A DNA stretch of 64,000 bases, from positions 1 to 64,000 of the IMG/VR virus record IMGVR_UViG_3300024324_000425; one strand, given 5' to 3'. The stretch is from a virus. The translations under genes were made by a program, and so were the position numbers. Position 1 is the stretch's first letter. Each line of letters begins with the position of its first letter. Of this stretch, positions 17,649 through 25,673 are shown in pieces. The notes under the pieces were generated by a model, which was given only the letters and a program-made list of their open reading frames with translations, searched no databases and had not been told where the DNA came from.

Positions 17649-18533
17649 ATGAATATATTATTATTAGGCGGTGCCGGTTTTATTGGTACCCATTTAGCCA
17701 AACGGTTAAAAGGTGAAGGACATAACATAACAATCATTGATTCGTTGAGCACATCAGTATCTCCGGATTATGGTGTTAACTTTATTAAAGGCGATGTGGC
17801 TACAATGGATTTAGATATCCAATTAATGGAAGCTGACTTAGTATATTACTTGGCAGGATCTGTTGGAGTAGAATACATTGATAAGAATCCATCAAGCACT
17901 CTATTCAATAACATTGACTTAATGACTAAGTTAATCCCTGCCTTTGAAAGAGCACAAACAAAAGTAATATTCTCATCCACTTCTGAAGTATATGGTGAAG
18001 GACCTTTCAACGAAGACAACGCATTAAGTATTGGTTCCCCTAATAAATTAAGATGGGGTTATGCTTGTGCTAAGTTAATGACTGAGTTCATGATAAAGGC
18101 TTCTACATTCCCATCGGTTATTGTAAGATTCTTTAATGTAGTGGGACCTGGTCAATCCGCTGATTATGGTATGGTCCTACCTAGAATGGTAGCGGCGGCA
18201 AAGACCGGACAAAACTTAATTATATATGGCGATGGCAAACAAGTTAGATCATTCTGTCACATCAAAGATGCTATTGATGCTCTTATATTATTACAAGATG
18301 CTGAGGGTATATACAATGTTGGTAATGATACCCCCTCAACAATGAATGAGTTAGCAACGGCTGTATTAAGAGAAATAGCCACAACATCTAATATGAAGTA
18401 TCGACCTTATGAGAAAGATTTCTCTAAAGAACATGGTGATATATACTATAGGGTACCTGATATTACTAAGCTTAAAGAGCTCGGGTATGAACCTAAATAT
18501 GATTTGAAAGATATTATAAGAGATATGTTATGA
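17649..18533 (+). CDS. NAD-dependent sugar epimerase/dehydratase
   Basis: A 294-residue extended short-chain dehydrogenase. GGAGFIGTHLA (residues 7-17) binds NAD; SSTSEVYGEG and the catalytic Tyr-x-x-x-Lys (Tyr 138, Lys 142 in WGYACAK) follow, then RFFNVVGPGQ, all typical of UDP-glucose 4-epimerase or dTDP/GDP-sugar dehydratase relatives. Length is only slightly short. It probably interconverts a nucleotide sugar used by the island's transferases. It overlaps the next gene by 4 nt. Confidence 0.85.
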   Translation: MNILLLGGAGFIGTHLAKRLKGEGHNITIIDSLSTSVSPDYGVNFIKGDVATMDLDIQLMEADLVYYLAGSVGVEYIDKNPSSTLFNNIDLMTKLIPAFERAQTKVIFSSTSEVYGEGPFNEDNALSIGSPNKLRWGYACAKLMTEFMIKASTFPSVIVRFFNVVGPGQSADYGMVLPRMVAAAKTGQNLIIYGDGKQVRSFCHIKDAIDALILLQDAEGIYNVGNDTPSTMNELATAVLREIATTSNMKYRPYEKDFSKEHGDIYYRVPDITKLKELGYEPKYDLKDIIRDML

Positions 18534-19177
18534 AGATAGTTTTTATATTTGCTCATCCAGATGATGAAGCGTATGGACCTGCTGGTACTATACACAAGTT
18601 AGCTAACGCTGGCCATAGTGTATCGGTGGTTGTTATGTGTAAAGGTAATAGGCCTGGTGCTGAAGAAGTATGTGATGATAGAATGGAAGCCTTTAAAAAG
18701 AGTTGTAGTTCATTAGGGGCTACAGGAACTATGTTCTTAAACAACGATTGTAAGTTAAAGTATGGAGAAACTCTTAAACAAATAGAAGGAGTTATTAACG
18801 ATCTTCAACCAGAAGTAGTGTATACTCATAATATATCTGACATTCATAAAGATCATAGGTTAGTTGCAGAGTGTGTAATAGTAGCTACTAGGCCGAAGCC
18901 TGAGTCATCTATTAAAGAATTATATATGTGCGAGATCCCAGCATCTACTGATTGGGCATTTGGTCAATTAGGTGAGGCATTCCAACCTAATGTTTATAAA
19001 GATGTATCAATGGAAATATATAAGAAGCAACAGGTGATGGGATATTATGCAACAGAAGTATATGAATATCCAGATGCTAGATCAATTGAAAGTATGGAAA
19101 CTTTAGCGATGTATAGAGGTAAGACTGTTGGCATGCATAGAGCTGAAGCGTTTAAGCAGGTATATCGACTCGACTAG
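18530..19177 (+). CDS. LmbE/PIG-L family zinc deacetylase
   Basis: A 215-residue N-acetylglucosaminyl deacetylase-like protein. The AHPDDEAYGPAG motif near the N-terminus and HNISDIHKDHR further on supply the zinc ligands and catalytic Asp. The family removes N-acetyl groups from sugar conjugates. With the epimerase, aminotransferase-like and amidinotransferase-like genes it could prepare a free amine on a sugar. Its 3' end overlaps the convergent minus-strand deacetylase by 26 nt. Confidence 0.82.
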   Translation: MKIVFIFAHPDDEAYGPAGTIHKLANAGHSVSVVVMCKGNRPGAEEVCDDRMEAFKKSCSSLGATGTMFLNNDCKLKYGETLKQIEGVINDLQPEVVYTHNISDIHKDHRLVAECVIVATRPKPESSIKELYMCEIPASTDWAFGQLGEAFQPNVYKDVSMEIYKKQQVMGYYATEVYEYPDARSIESMETLAMYRGKTVGMHRAEAFKQVYRLD

Positions 19178-19664
19178 ATCCATAGAAGTCAGTGAAACCA
19201 TAAGGCTTTAAAAGACCTGCATATAAACCATCTAGTTCTTCGTTGTAAGGAAAACAAAATGATGTTGGTATATAATCTAATTCTTTCTTAAACCACGCTA
19301 GCATAAGTTCTGTATCTTCTTTGATATGTTTAACCTTATCAACTAACTTAGGGATTTTAGATACATCTTTATGATAATGGGAATGGCCACCTATCTCTAT
19401 ACCCATATTGATTATCTCTTTGATTTGATCAATAGTCATATAGTTTTCAGTATTACCTTTAAACGCCTTTACATGAGCACTACGACAATCAATAAACTCT
19501 TCTGATTGTTTACCCCTACATATTATATTAGACGAGATAAAGAATATCTTATCATTAGGTAAGTCTTTACCGTATAGATACTGAGAGTATAGACCATCAT
19601 CAAAGGTACACAATCCCTTTGGTATATTAGTGTCTTCTTTCATTTCGTGTATCATTAATACCAT
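19152..19664 (-). CDS. Polysaccharide deacetylase (NodB-like), the only clear minus-strand gene
   Basis: A 170-residue protein with CTFDDGLYSQYL (the metal-binding Asp pair) and GGHSHYHKDV (metal-binding His residues), the core motifs of NodB-homology carbohydrate deacetylases. It is shorter than a typical NodB domain and lacks a signal peptide, so it should act in the cytoplasm on a sugar or conjugate. It is convergent with the LmbE-type gene. Upstream on the minus strand lie a TATAAT at 19701-19706 and a GGTAGG stretch, a plausible separate promoter. Its reversed orientation suggests later acquisition. Confidence 0.78.
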   Translation of the reverse strand: MVLMIHEMKEDTNIPKGLCTFDDGLYSQYLYGKDLPNDKIFFISSNIICRGKQSEEFIDCRSAHVKAFKGNTENYMTIDQIKEIINMGIEIGGHSHYHKDVSKIPKLVDKVKHIKEDTELMLAWFKKELDYIPTSFCFPYNEELDGLYAGLLKPYGFTDFYGSSRVDIPA

Positions 19665-19729
19665 AATCTATCTATATCCTACCTTTCAGGCCATTCTTAT
19701 ATTATACACCATATATCATTTGTAATATG

Positions 19730-19737
19730 TATAAATA
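19730..19737 (+). promoter_or_regulatory. Late promoter TATAAATA before phoH-like gene
   Basis: An exact late-promoter box in the gap between the divergent deacetylase gene and the phoH-like gene, 28 nt before the TTG start. Confidence 0.7.
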
Positions 19738-19765
19738 AGTAATATAGTTTAATTTAAGGGTATCC

Positions 19766-20467
19766 TTGAGCAAAAAGAAAGTAGCCCCCAGTGCATTAGC
19801 ACTGATGAACAAGCAACACTTTGAACTACAGGATGCAGAACCACTTAACGGTAAGCAACATGAATTCTTTGCTAATTACGCCGGAGGTAAGTCCCAAGTC
19901 CTAGCAGGTTCTGCTGGTACTGGTAAAACCTTTATGACATTGTTTAAAGCATTTGAAGAGATATTAAAGGCTAAGGTTAATTACCGAAGGATAGTTATTA
20001 TTCGTTCGGCGGTTGCCACTAGAGACATTGGTCATCTCCCAGGAACCTTAGAGGAGAAGCAGGCCATTTATGAAATACCTTATGTTGGTATTTGTAATGA
20101 GTTGTTTGGACGTGGTGATGCGTATGCTTTAATGAAGAAGAATGGTATCATCGATTTTATGCTTACTTCTTATGTTCGTGGTATAACTCTTGATGAGACT
20201 ATTGTTATTGTTGATGAGTTTCAAAACTTAACAGCACACGAAGCAGATTCAATCATTACTCGTTTAGGTAAGGGTTCAAAGATTATATTTTGTGGTGATA
20301 CATGTCAAACAGACTTCACCAGAAACAACGAAAAGGATATTGATAAGTTCCTTGCTGTAGTAAATAGAATGCCACAATGGTTTGATATTAACGAATTTGA
20401 ATCAGGTGATATTGTACGAAGTGGTATTGTTAAGGAATACATTAAGACAAAGGAGAGAATGGGATGA
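19766..20467 (+). CDS. phoH: PhoH-like ATPase
   Basis: A 233-residue P-loop ATPase of the PhoH family: Walker A GSAGTGKT (48-55), then IIRSAVATRDIGHLPG, Walker B IVIVDEFQN and the downstream IIFCGDTCQTD. The start is TTG at 19766. The family is common in marine phages; its role is unsettled, with links to RNA metabolism and phosphate stress in hosts. It overlaps the next gene by 4 nt and begins the late block after the island. Confidence 0.9.
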   Translation: MSKKKVAPSALALMNKQHFELQDAEPLNGKQHEFFANYAGGKSQVLAGSAGTGKTFMTLFKAFEEILKAKVNYRRIVIIRSAVATRDIGHLPGTLEEKQAIYEIPYVGICNELFGRGDAYALMKKNGIIDFMLTSYVRGITLDETIVIVDEFQNLTAHEADSIITRLGKGSKIIFCGDTCQTDFTRNNEKDIDKFLAVVNRMPQWFDINEFESGDIVRSGIVKEYIKTKERMG

Positions 20468-20676
20468 TTAATTTTAAAGAATTAAGAGAAGCCAAAGGCA
20501 AATCTAAGAAAGAAATTAAAGAGGTCGCTCAAGACGAGTTGATGCATAGTTTAGCTAATGCATTTTATGGTGATGAGGCTAAAGATAAAGCTGTATTTGC
20601 TGAAATGGATAAACAAATGAAACGTATTGAAAAGCTATTTGGGTATAAGCCTGGGTCTTGGCGTAGAGGTGGTTAA
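20464..20676 (+). CDS. Small protein with capsid-targeting-like N-terminus
   Basis: A 70-residue basic protein starting MINFKELREA. The (L/I)-x-E before Ala at residues 7-10 fits the cleavage rule of the T4 prohead protease gp21, and the stretch has the length and placement of the T4 internal-protein targeting peptide (MKTYQEFIAEA). I infer an internal head protein packaged with DNA and trimmed during maturation. It shares this N-terminus with the genes at 21192 and 21423. Confidence 0.65.
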   Translation: MINFKELREAKGKSKKEIKEVAQDELMHSLANAFYGDEAKDKAVFAEMDKQMKRIEKLFGYKPGSWRRGG

Positions 20677-20677
20677 T

Positions 20678-20764
20678 ATGGAAGTTGTTACATTGTTACC
20701 ATATATTAATGGCGCACTAATGATGGCAACGTGTGATTGGTCTCCTTGGATGTATTGCGTTTGA
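20678..20764 (+). CDS. Possible 28-residue peptide
   Basis: A short ORF, start ATG behind AGAGGTGG, encoding a Trp-, Met- and Cys-containing peptide (MEVVTLLPYING start). It is followed by a late promoter for the next gene. Coding status rests only on the ribosome site and fit into the gap. Confidence 0.3.
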   Translation: MEVVTLLPYINGALMMATCDWSPWMYCV

Positions 20765-20780
20765 TCCAAAACATAAAAGA

Positions 20781-20788
20781 TATAAATA
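20781..20788 (+). promoter_or_regulatory. Late promoter TATAAATA
   Basis: An exact box 26 nt before the ATG at 20815, in a gap between genes. An AAAGGG ribosome site lies between box and start. Confidence 0.7.
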
Positions 20789-20814
20789 ACTATAACATAT
20801 AAAGGGATTGCCCT

Positions 20815-21195
20815 ATGAAAGAGAAGGTAGCATCACTAGAGACTAAAATGGCTCTATTACAAAGTGATATAAATACTATTAAGAACAGGGAACCTCAATT
20901 ACCAGAGTGGCTTAGAAATTCTGCAATTATAGTTCTTATGGCTATGTTTGGTCAGATTGTTACTGCGGTTTGGTGGGCGTCAAGTATGACCGCTAATTTA
21001 GAGCACATTAACAATGATGTGGGAATGAACACCGAGTTTAGAATATCATATCCAAAGATGCATGCAGAAACTATGGTAAGTTTACACGGGCTAAAGAAGG
21101 ACGCAGAGCATACCGGGGCTATGGTTAAAGACATTAAAAGCAAGTTAAAATTTATTGATATAAAGGATCAAAGGGATCAAAGGAACACAAAATGA
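20815..21195 (+). CDS. Membrane-anchored coiled-coil protein
   Basis: A 126-residue protein: an N-terminal heptad-like stretch (residues 1-25), one transmembrane segment (about 36-58, AIIVLMAMFGQIV core) and a long charged helical C-terminus. The layout resembles phage lysis accessory or membrane-tethered proteins, and also the protein at 35789. A perfect extended late-promoter sequence lies in its coding region at 20868. Function unknown. Confidence 0.6.
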   Translation: MKEKVASLETKMALLQSDINTIKNREPQLPEWLRNSAIIVLMAMFGQIVTAVWWASSMTANLEHINNDVGMNTEFRISYPKMHAETMVSLHGLKKDAEHTGAMVKDIKSKLKFIDIKDQRDQRNTK

Positions 21196-21419
21196 AAACA
21201 CTACAACAAATAAGAGAAGCATCAGGCGACAAAGAAGCATACCAAAAGTTCTTTCAAGGGTTATTAAAGAAGTTCGGCGTTAAATCACCTGCAGAATTAG
21301 ATGATGCAAAGAAGAAGGAATTCTTTAATGCTATTGAAAAGGGTTGGGAAGGTAAATCTGAAGAGCTTGAAACATATAAGAAAACTTTAGAGGCTTGTGA
21401 TCACGAGGAAGAGGAGTAA
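21192..21419 (+). CDS. Small protein with capsid-targeting-like N-terminus
   Basis: A 75-residue charged helical protein starting MKTLQQIREA, close to the T4 internal-protein targeting peptide (MKT..., then (L/I)-x-E before Ala). Predicted cleavage after Glu 9. It overlaps the upstream gene by 4 nt; the next follows after 3 nt. Likely a packaged internal head protein, by analogy. Confidence 0.65.
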   Translation: MKTLQQIREASGDKEAYQKFFQGLLKKFGVKSPAELDDAKKKEFFNAIEKGWEGKSEELETYKKTLEACDHEEEE

Positions 21420-21422
21420 GTA

Positions 21423-23189
21423 ATGATTAATTTTAGTGCGTTAAGAGAGGCATTTAATGCTTCTTTAATAAAAAAAGCTTGTGCCATTGCTAACTCAAAG
21501 AAGTTTAAAGATGGTGATTATGACCATGCTTATGCTGCTATTGAGAAGTTAAAGAAAGGTTTAGCTGATGAGCCTAAAGTTGCAGCATGTTTAAAGAAAG
21601 CTAATGAATCAATAGCCTTAGCAGAAGATGACCTTGAGGAAGGTGTAGCAGTTGATATGCGAACTAAAGGTTATAAAGAAGCTATCGCAAGAGGCCTAAG
21701 TAAAGAAGCTAAAAAGAAATTAAAAGCTGAGAATTCTAAGACTTTACAAGATGCTAATAACGCTTTACTAGGTAAGAACGAAAATATGACTGCTGGTGGG
21801 AATGATTCAACTGGTCCTATCGCAGGCCATGATAAACCATTAAGTAAGAAAAAGAAAATCATGAAGCGCAAAGGATTTAAAGAATCCATTGAACTTGAAG
21901 AAGTGTTCAACCAAGCTCAAATGAAAAAAGCTATTGGTATTGCACGCAAATCAAGAGGTAACTATGACAAAGCCTATGCTGAAATCGAAAAGATTAAGAA
22001 AGGTTTAGGTGATGAAGATATTATTGCTCATGTATTAAAGAAAGCCAATGAGTCAGTTGAAATTGAAGAAGGTTCAAATGGACTTGAAATTCAAGAAAGT
22101 GTAAACTTTAAGGCAATGTCTGATAAAAAATTATTAGACTGGATTAAAAAGAATGATACTGAAGACAGAGTAACACCTGTATTTGCTCGAATGATTTTAA
22201 CTGCTTATAAAGAAAAGAGACGCAGAAAACTGAAGACTGAAGAAGCATACGACAGAGGTTCTATTCGTGATTTTAAAGTTGGTGATAAAGTAAAATTCGT
22301 AGATGATAAATCTAGTCACCATGGGCAAACGGGAAAAATAACTAAATTGATTGGTGGTATTGGCGCAAGACAAAAAGCTCATGTTAAATTAGATAAAACA
22401 AAGAAAACAGTAATTGATATTTTAACATCAACTGATTTAATTAAAGAATCAGTTGAAGAAGCAGTTTCAATGAAAAATGCAAAAGGTATTGGTTTTGGTA
22501 AGAAAGGTGGATACGATAAGTATGTAACACTTGCTAAGAAGAAAAATGCTAAATCATATAAAGATGTATTGAAAGTATTATCACGTGAAGGTTTAGGTAA
22601 AGAAGAACTTGACAATGTTGCCGATTATGTAATGAATGCTTTAGGTGAGTCTGTTGACTTCTCATTAGAAGATGATTCTGGTTTACGAGATATGATTACA
22701 TATACACAATTAATGGAAGGCGCTAATGTTAAATCAACTATGTCTGATTTAAACAAAAAGATGTCTTTACTAAAGACCGATGTTAAGGGTGGAAACATTA
22801 ACGATATTATCACAAGATTGACGTCAATTGAAATCTTCATGGGCAAGGCAATAAAAGATTTAAACAAACTTGTTAAAGAATCAGTTGAACTTGAAGAAGC
22901 AAAAGGCAGTGATTGTACTATTCAGAATGATGGTAGAAATAACATCGCTGTATGTATTGATGGTCTTTCATTTGCTGATGCTCGTAAGGGTACACGTGGC
23001 GCTATGATGAATATTGATGGCTTTAAAAAGAAAGCTAAAGTTGCTTATGCAGATTCTAAAGGTAAACCTACTATCCCAGCTGTTAAGAAAGAAATCAAAG
23101 CATTAGGGGCTAAGAACTTCTATGCTAAATGGCAAGCGGATTCATCATCTTATAAAGACGATTCGGTAAAGATCTGGTTCACTAAGTAA
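21423..23189 (+). CDS. Large internal head protein candidate with repeats and a KOW-like segment
   Basis: A 588-residue Lys/Glu-rich protein starting MINFSALREA. Two related helical repeats sit at about residues 14-63 and 165-211, each ending LKKANES. Residues 284-345 contain FKVGDKVKFVDD and a GQTGKI turn like a KOW/SH3 nucleic-acid-binding domain. Six internal sites fit the prohead protease rule: LEE/G 73, IEE/G 216, IQE/S 225, IKE/S 342, LME/G 432 and LEE/A 492, mostly at domain junctions. I infer a packaged precursor cut into pieces during head maturation. The last base overlaps gp13. Confidence 0.6.
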   Translation: MINFSALREAFNASLIKKACAIANSKKFKDGDYDHAYAAIEKLKKGLADEPKVAACLKKANESIALAEDDLEEGVAVDMRTKGYKEAIARGLSKEAKKKLKAENSKTLQDANNALLGKNENMTAGGNDSTGPIAGHDKPLSKKKKIMKRKGFKESIELEEVFNQAQMKKAIGIARKSRGNYDKAYAEIEKIKKGLGDEDIIAHVLKKANESVEIEEGSNGLEIQESVNFKAMSDKKLLDWIKKNDTEDRVTPVFARMILTAYKEKRRRKLKTEEAYDRGSIRDFKVGDKVKFVDDKSSHHGQTGKITKLIGGIGARQKAHVKLDKTKKTVIDILTSTDLIKESVEEAVSMKNAKGIGFGKKGGYDKYVTLAKKKNAKSYKDVLKVLSREGLGKEELDNVADYVMNALGESVDFSLEDDSGLRDMITYTQLMEGANVKSTMSDLNKKMSLLKTDVKGGNINDIITRLTSIEIFMGKAIKDLNKLVKESVELEEAKGSDCTIQNDGRNNIAVCIDGLSFADARKGTRGAMMNIDGFKKKAKVAYADSKGKPTIPAVKKEIKALGAKNFYAKWQADSSSYKDDSVKIWFTK

Positions 23190-23998
23190 TGGCAAAGGTA
23201 ACCAGCAGGCCTGAATTAATCGATCATTGCATGAGGGCATTAGGTGCCCCTGTGCTTGAGATTAATGTTGACGAGGATCAAGTAGAAGATAGAATTGATG
23301 ATGCCTTACAGTATTATCAAGAGTATCATTCTGATGCTGTTGTTCGCGCTTACTTTAAACACCAGTTAACTGCTGATGATATAACTAATAGCTATATTGC
23401 TATACCTGATTCTATCACTTCAGTCACTAAGATATTAGATATGAAGAGTGGTGAGTCTGAAGCTATGTTTAACGCTGAATATCAAATGCGTTTAGCCGAT
23501 ATGAATACTTGGGGAATGCAAAGTTCTATCCAAGTGTTTGGCCAGAAGATGCAACACCTTGCTTTATTAGATCATCAACTGAATAGCTCTGAGCTACTTA
23601 GATTCAATCGTCATATGAATAGACTATATGTTGATGAAGGCTTTGGTAGTCTTCAAGCGGGTAGTTGTTCTATTATTGCTCATACCACTAAAACTGCTTG
23701 TGAAGCGGCAAGTGGTATATGGACAGAAGCGGGTTTCATAATCATTGAAGGTTTTGAAATTGTTGATCCACAAACATACTCCGATGTATATAACGATATG
23801 TTCTTAAAGAAATATTGTACAGCTCTTATTAAAAGACAATGGGGTGCTAACATGAGTAAGTTCGAAGGTATGCAATTACCTGGTGGAGTTACTATGAATG
23901 GTCTTCAAATCTTTCAAGATGCTGTTGAAGAAATTAATAAATTAGAAGAAGAAATGGCTTTGGCTTGGCAGATGCCGGACGACTTTATTATGGGTTAA
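23189..23998 (+). CDS. 13: Neck protein gp13-like
   Basis: A 269-residue protein resembling T4-type gp13. The N-terminal block RPELIDHCMRALGAPV, then INVDEDQVEDRIDDALQYY and the C-terminal TALIKRQWGANMSKFEG are family features. gp13 and gp14 form the head completion/neck that closes the portal after packaging. The ATG overlaps the upstream stop. Confidence 0.88.
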   Translation: MAKVTSRPELIDHCMRALGAPVLEINVDEDQVEDRIDDALQYYQEYHSDAVVRAYFKHQLTADDITNSYIAIPDSITSVTKILDMKSGESEAMFNAEYQMRLADMNTWGMQSSIQVFGQKMQHLALLDHQLNSSELLRFNRHMNRLYVDEGFGSLQAGSCSIIAHTTKTACEAASGIWTEAGFIIIEGFEIVDPQTYSDVYNDMFLKKYCTALIKRQWGANMSKFEGMQLPGGVTMNGLQIFQDAVEEINKLEEEMALAWQMPDDFIMG

Positions 23999-24003
23999 AC
24001 ACT

Positions 24004-24933
24004 ATGGCAACTTCAGTATATTTTTCAGGCTCGGTAAAAACTGAACAAGAACTCTATGAGGATTTGATCACCGAGTCTATGCAGATTTATGGACAAGATA
24101 TTGTTTATATACCCCGCCAAGAAATTAGTAAGGACGAGATCCTTAATGAATCCTATTCAAGATTTACAGACTCTTATGTAGTTGAAATGTACATAGAGAA
24201 TGCTGATGGATTTGAAGGTGATGGAGATCTATTAGCTAAGTTTGGTTTAGAGATTAGAGATCAAGCAACATTTATTGTTGCTAAACGCAGATGGCAAAAG
24301 CAGGTTGGCAAATGGTTATCAACAGCTCAAGGTGAATCGGATTCATTTAGACCTATGGAAGGAGATTTGTTATATCTTCCAATGTCTAAGAGTATCTTTG
24401 AAATCAAGTTTGTTGAACATGAAATGCCTTTCTATCAATTACAGAACTTACCTGTATATAAATTACAAGCTGAATTGTTCGAGTACTCAGATGAAGAGTT
24501 TGATACTGATATAGATACTATTGATCAAATAGAAACCCTTAATGCTACTTCATATACATACACACTAACTACTGGTACAGGTACATATAAGATTGGTGAA
24601 ACTGTTACACAATGGACCGGTGTTAATGATGCTGGTGGTTTACCTATTAATATCGAAGGTGAAGTTGCTGCTTGGGAAGATTTAGGTTTGTCTACCGGTA
24701 ACCTAACCGTGGTATCACTTAGCACTACCGATGGCGCCTTTAGACAATTATATGTTGATGCTGATATAACTAAACAGGTTATTGGTACAGAATCAGGAGC
24801 TACATACAATGTGTTAATTGCTGATACTGCCACTAATTACAACAGAGACGAATATGCTGCTAATGATATATTCGAAACAGAAGCTGATGGTATTATAGAC
24901 TTCTCTGAAACTAACCCATTTGGAATGCCATAA
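24004..24933 (+). CDS. 14: Neck protein gp14-like
   Basis: A 309-residue homologue of T4-type gp14, partner of gp13 in the neck. Recognisable are TEQELYEDLITES near the N-terminus, IYGQDIVYIPR and FGLEIRDQATFIV. The start is set at ATG 24004, 5 nt after the gp13 stop, where the family N-terminus begins; an in-frame start 39 nt upstream would overlap gp13. Confidence 0.88.
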   Translation: MATSVYFSGSVKTEQELYEDLITESMQIYGQDIVYIPRQEISKDEILNESYSRFTDSYVVEMYIENADGFEGDGDLLAKFGLEIRDQATFIVAKRRWQKQVGKWLSTAQGESDSFRPMEGDLLYLPMSKSIFEIKFVEHEMPFYQLQNLPVYKLQAELFEYSDEEFDTDIDTIDQIETLNATSYTYTLTTGTGTYKIGETVTQWTGVNDAGGLPINIEGEVAAWEDLGLSTGNLTVVSLSTTDGAFRQLYVDADITKQVIGTESGATYNVLIADTATNYNRDEYAANDIFETEADGIIDFSETNPFGMP

Positions 24934-25661
24934 TGTTTTCTGATCATTTCTACAATTCAAGCACAAGACGGATGGTATCCGTGTTCGGATCAATGTTCAA
25001 TAACATATCTGTTGAAAAGACTGATAGTGCTGGTAAAGTGTTACAACATATTAAAGTACCATTAGCCTATGGCCCGAGACAGAAGTTCTTATCAAGAGCT
25101 AAAGACTTAGATGACACTAAGATTGCTATTAAGTTACCACGTCTTTCATTTGAAATAACTGATATGACATATGATGGTCAATCAAGAATTAATAAGAGTA
25201 ATAAATATGTTAAGGTTGATCCATTAGATAAGAAGAACGTTACTGCATTGGGTGCACCCGCTGTATATAAAGTGGGGTTTGAGTTAAACATTATGACTAA
25301 GACTCAAGATGAAGCATTACAAATCTTAGAGCAAATCTTACCTATGTTCCAACCAGACTATACTGTTACGATTACAGATATACCTGCGATGGAAATCAAG
25401 TCAGACGTTCCTATTGTATTAACTGGTGTAGGGCTTAATGATGAATATGAAGGTGACTTCTTAAGCAGAAGAACTATTGTATATACTTTGTCATTTGAAA
25501 CACGTATACGTTACTATAAAGGTATTCAGAAACGCGGTATTATTGATAAGACAGAAGTATACTATAAAGATACAGATTCAAGAGAGAACATGGAAGTACA
25601 AAAGGTTGATGGAACAACCCTACCATATACGGAGACAATCGACTTTTTTAATGAACCGTAG
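24933..25661 (+). CDS. 15: Tail completion and sheath stabiliser gp15-like
   Basis: A 242-residue protein of the gp15 family (HFYNSSTRRMVSVFGSMFN start, then VPLAYGPRQKFLSR and RLSFEITDMTYD). gp15 caps the finished tail and joins it to the head neck. It overlaps gp14 by one base and precedes the terminase genes in standard T4 order. Confidence 0.9.
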   Translation: MFSDHFYNSSTRRMVSVFGSMFNNISVEKTDSAGKVLQHIKVPLAYGPRQKFLSRAKDLDDTKIAIKLPRLSFEITDMTYDGQSRINKSNKYVKVDPLDKKNVTALGAPAVYKVGFELNIMTKTQDEALQILEQILPMFQPDYTVTITDIPAMEIKSDVPIVLTGVGLNDEYEGDFLSRRTIVYTLSFETRIRYYKGIQKRGIIDKTEVYYKDTDSRENMEVQKVDGTTLPYTETIDFFNEP

Positions 25662-25673
25662 GACATATATTAT

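Noticed and set aside
20678-20764. Treating the 28-codon ORF as a riboswitch or ncRNA region
   Set aside because: No convincing stem structure was seen; the simpler reading is a marginal short ORF followed by a late promoter.
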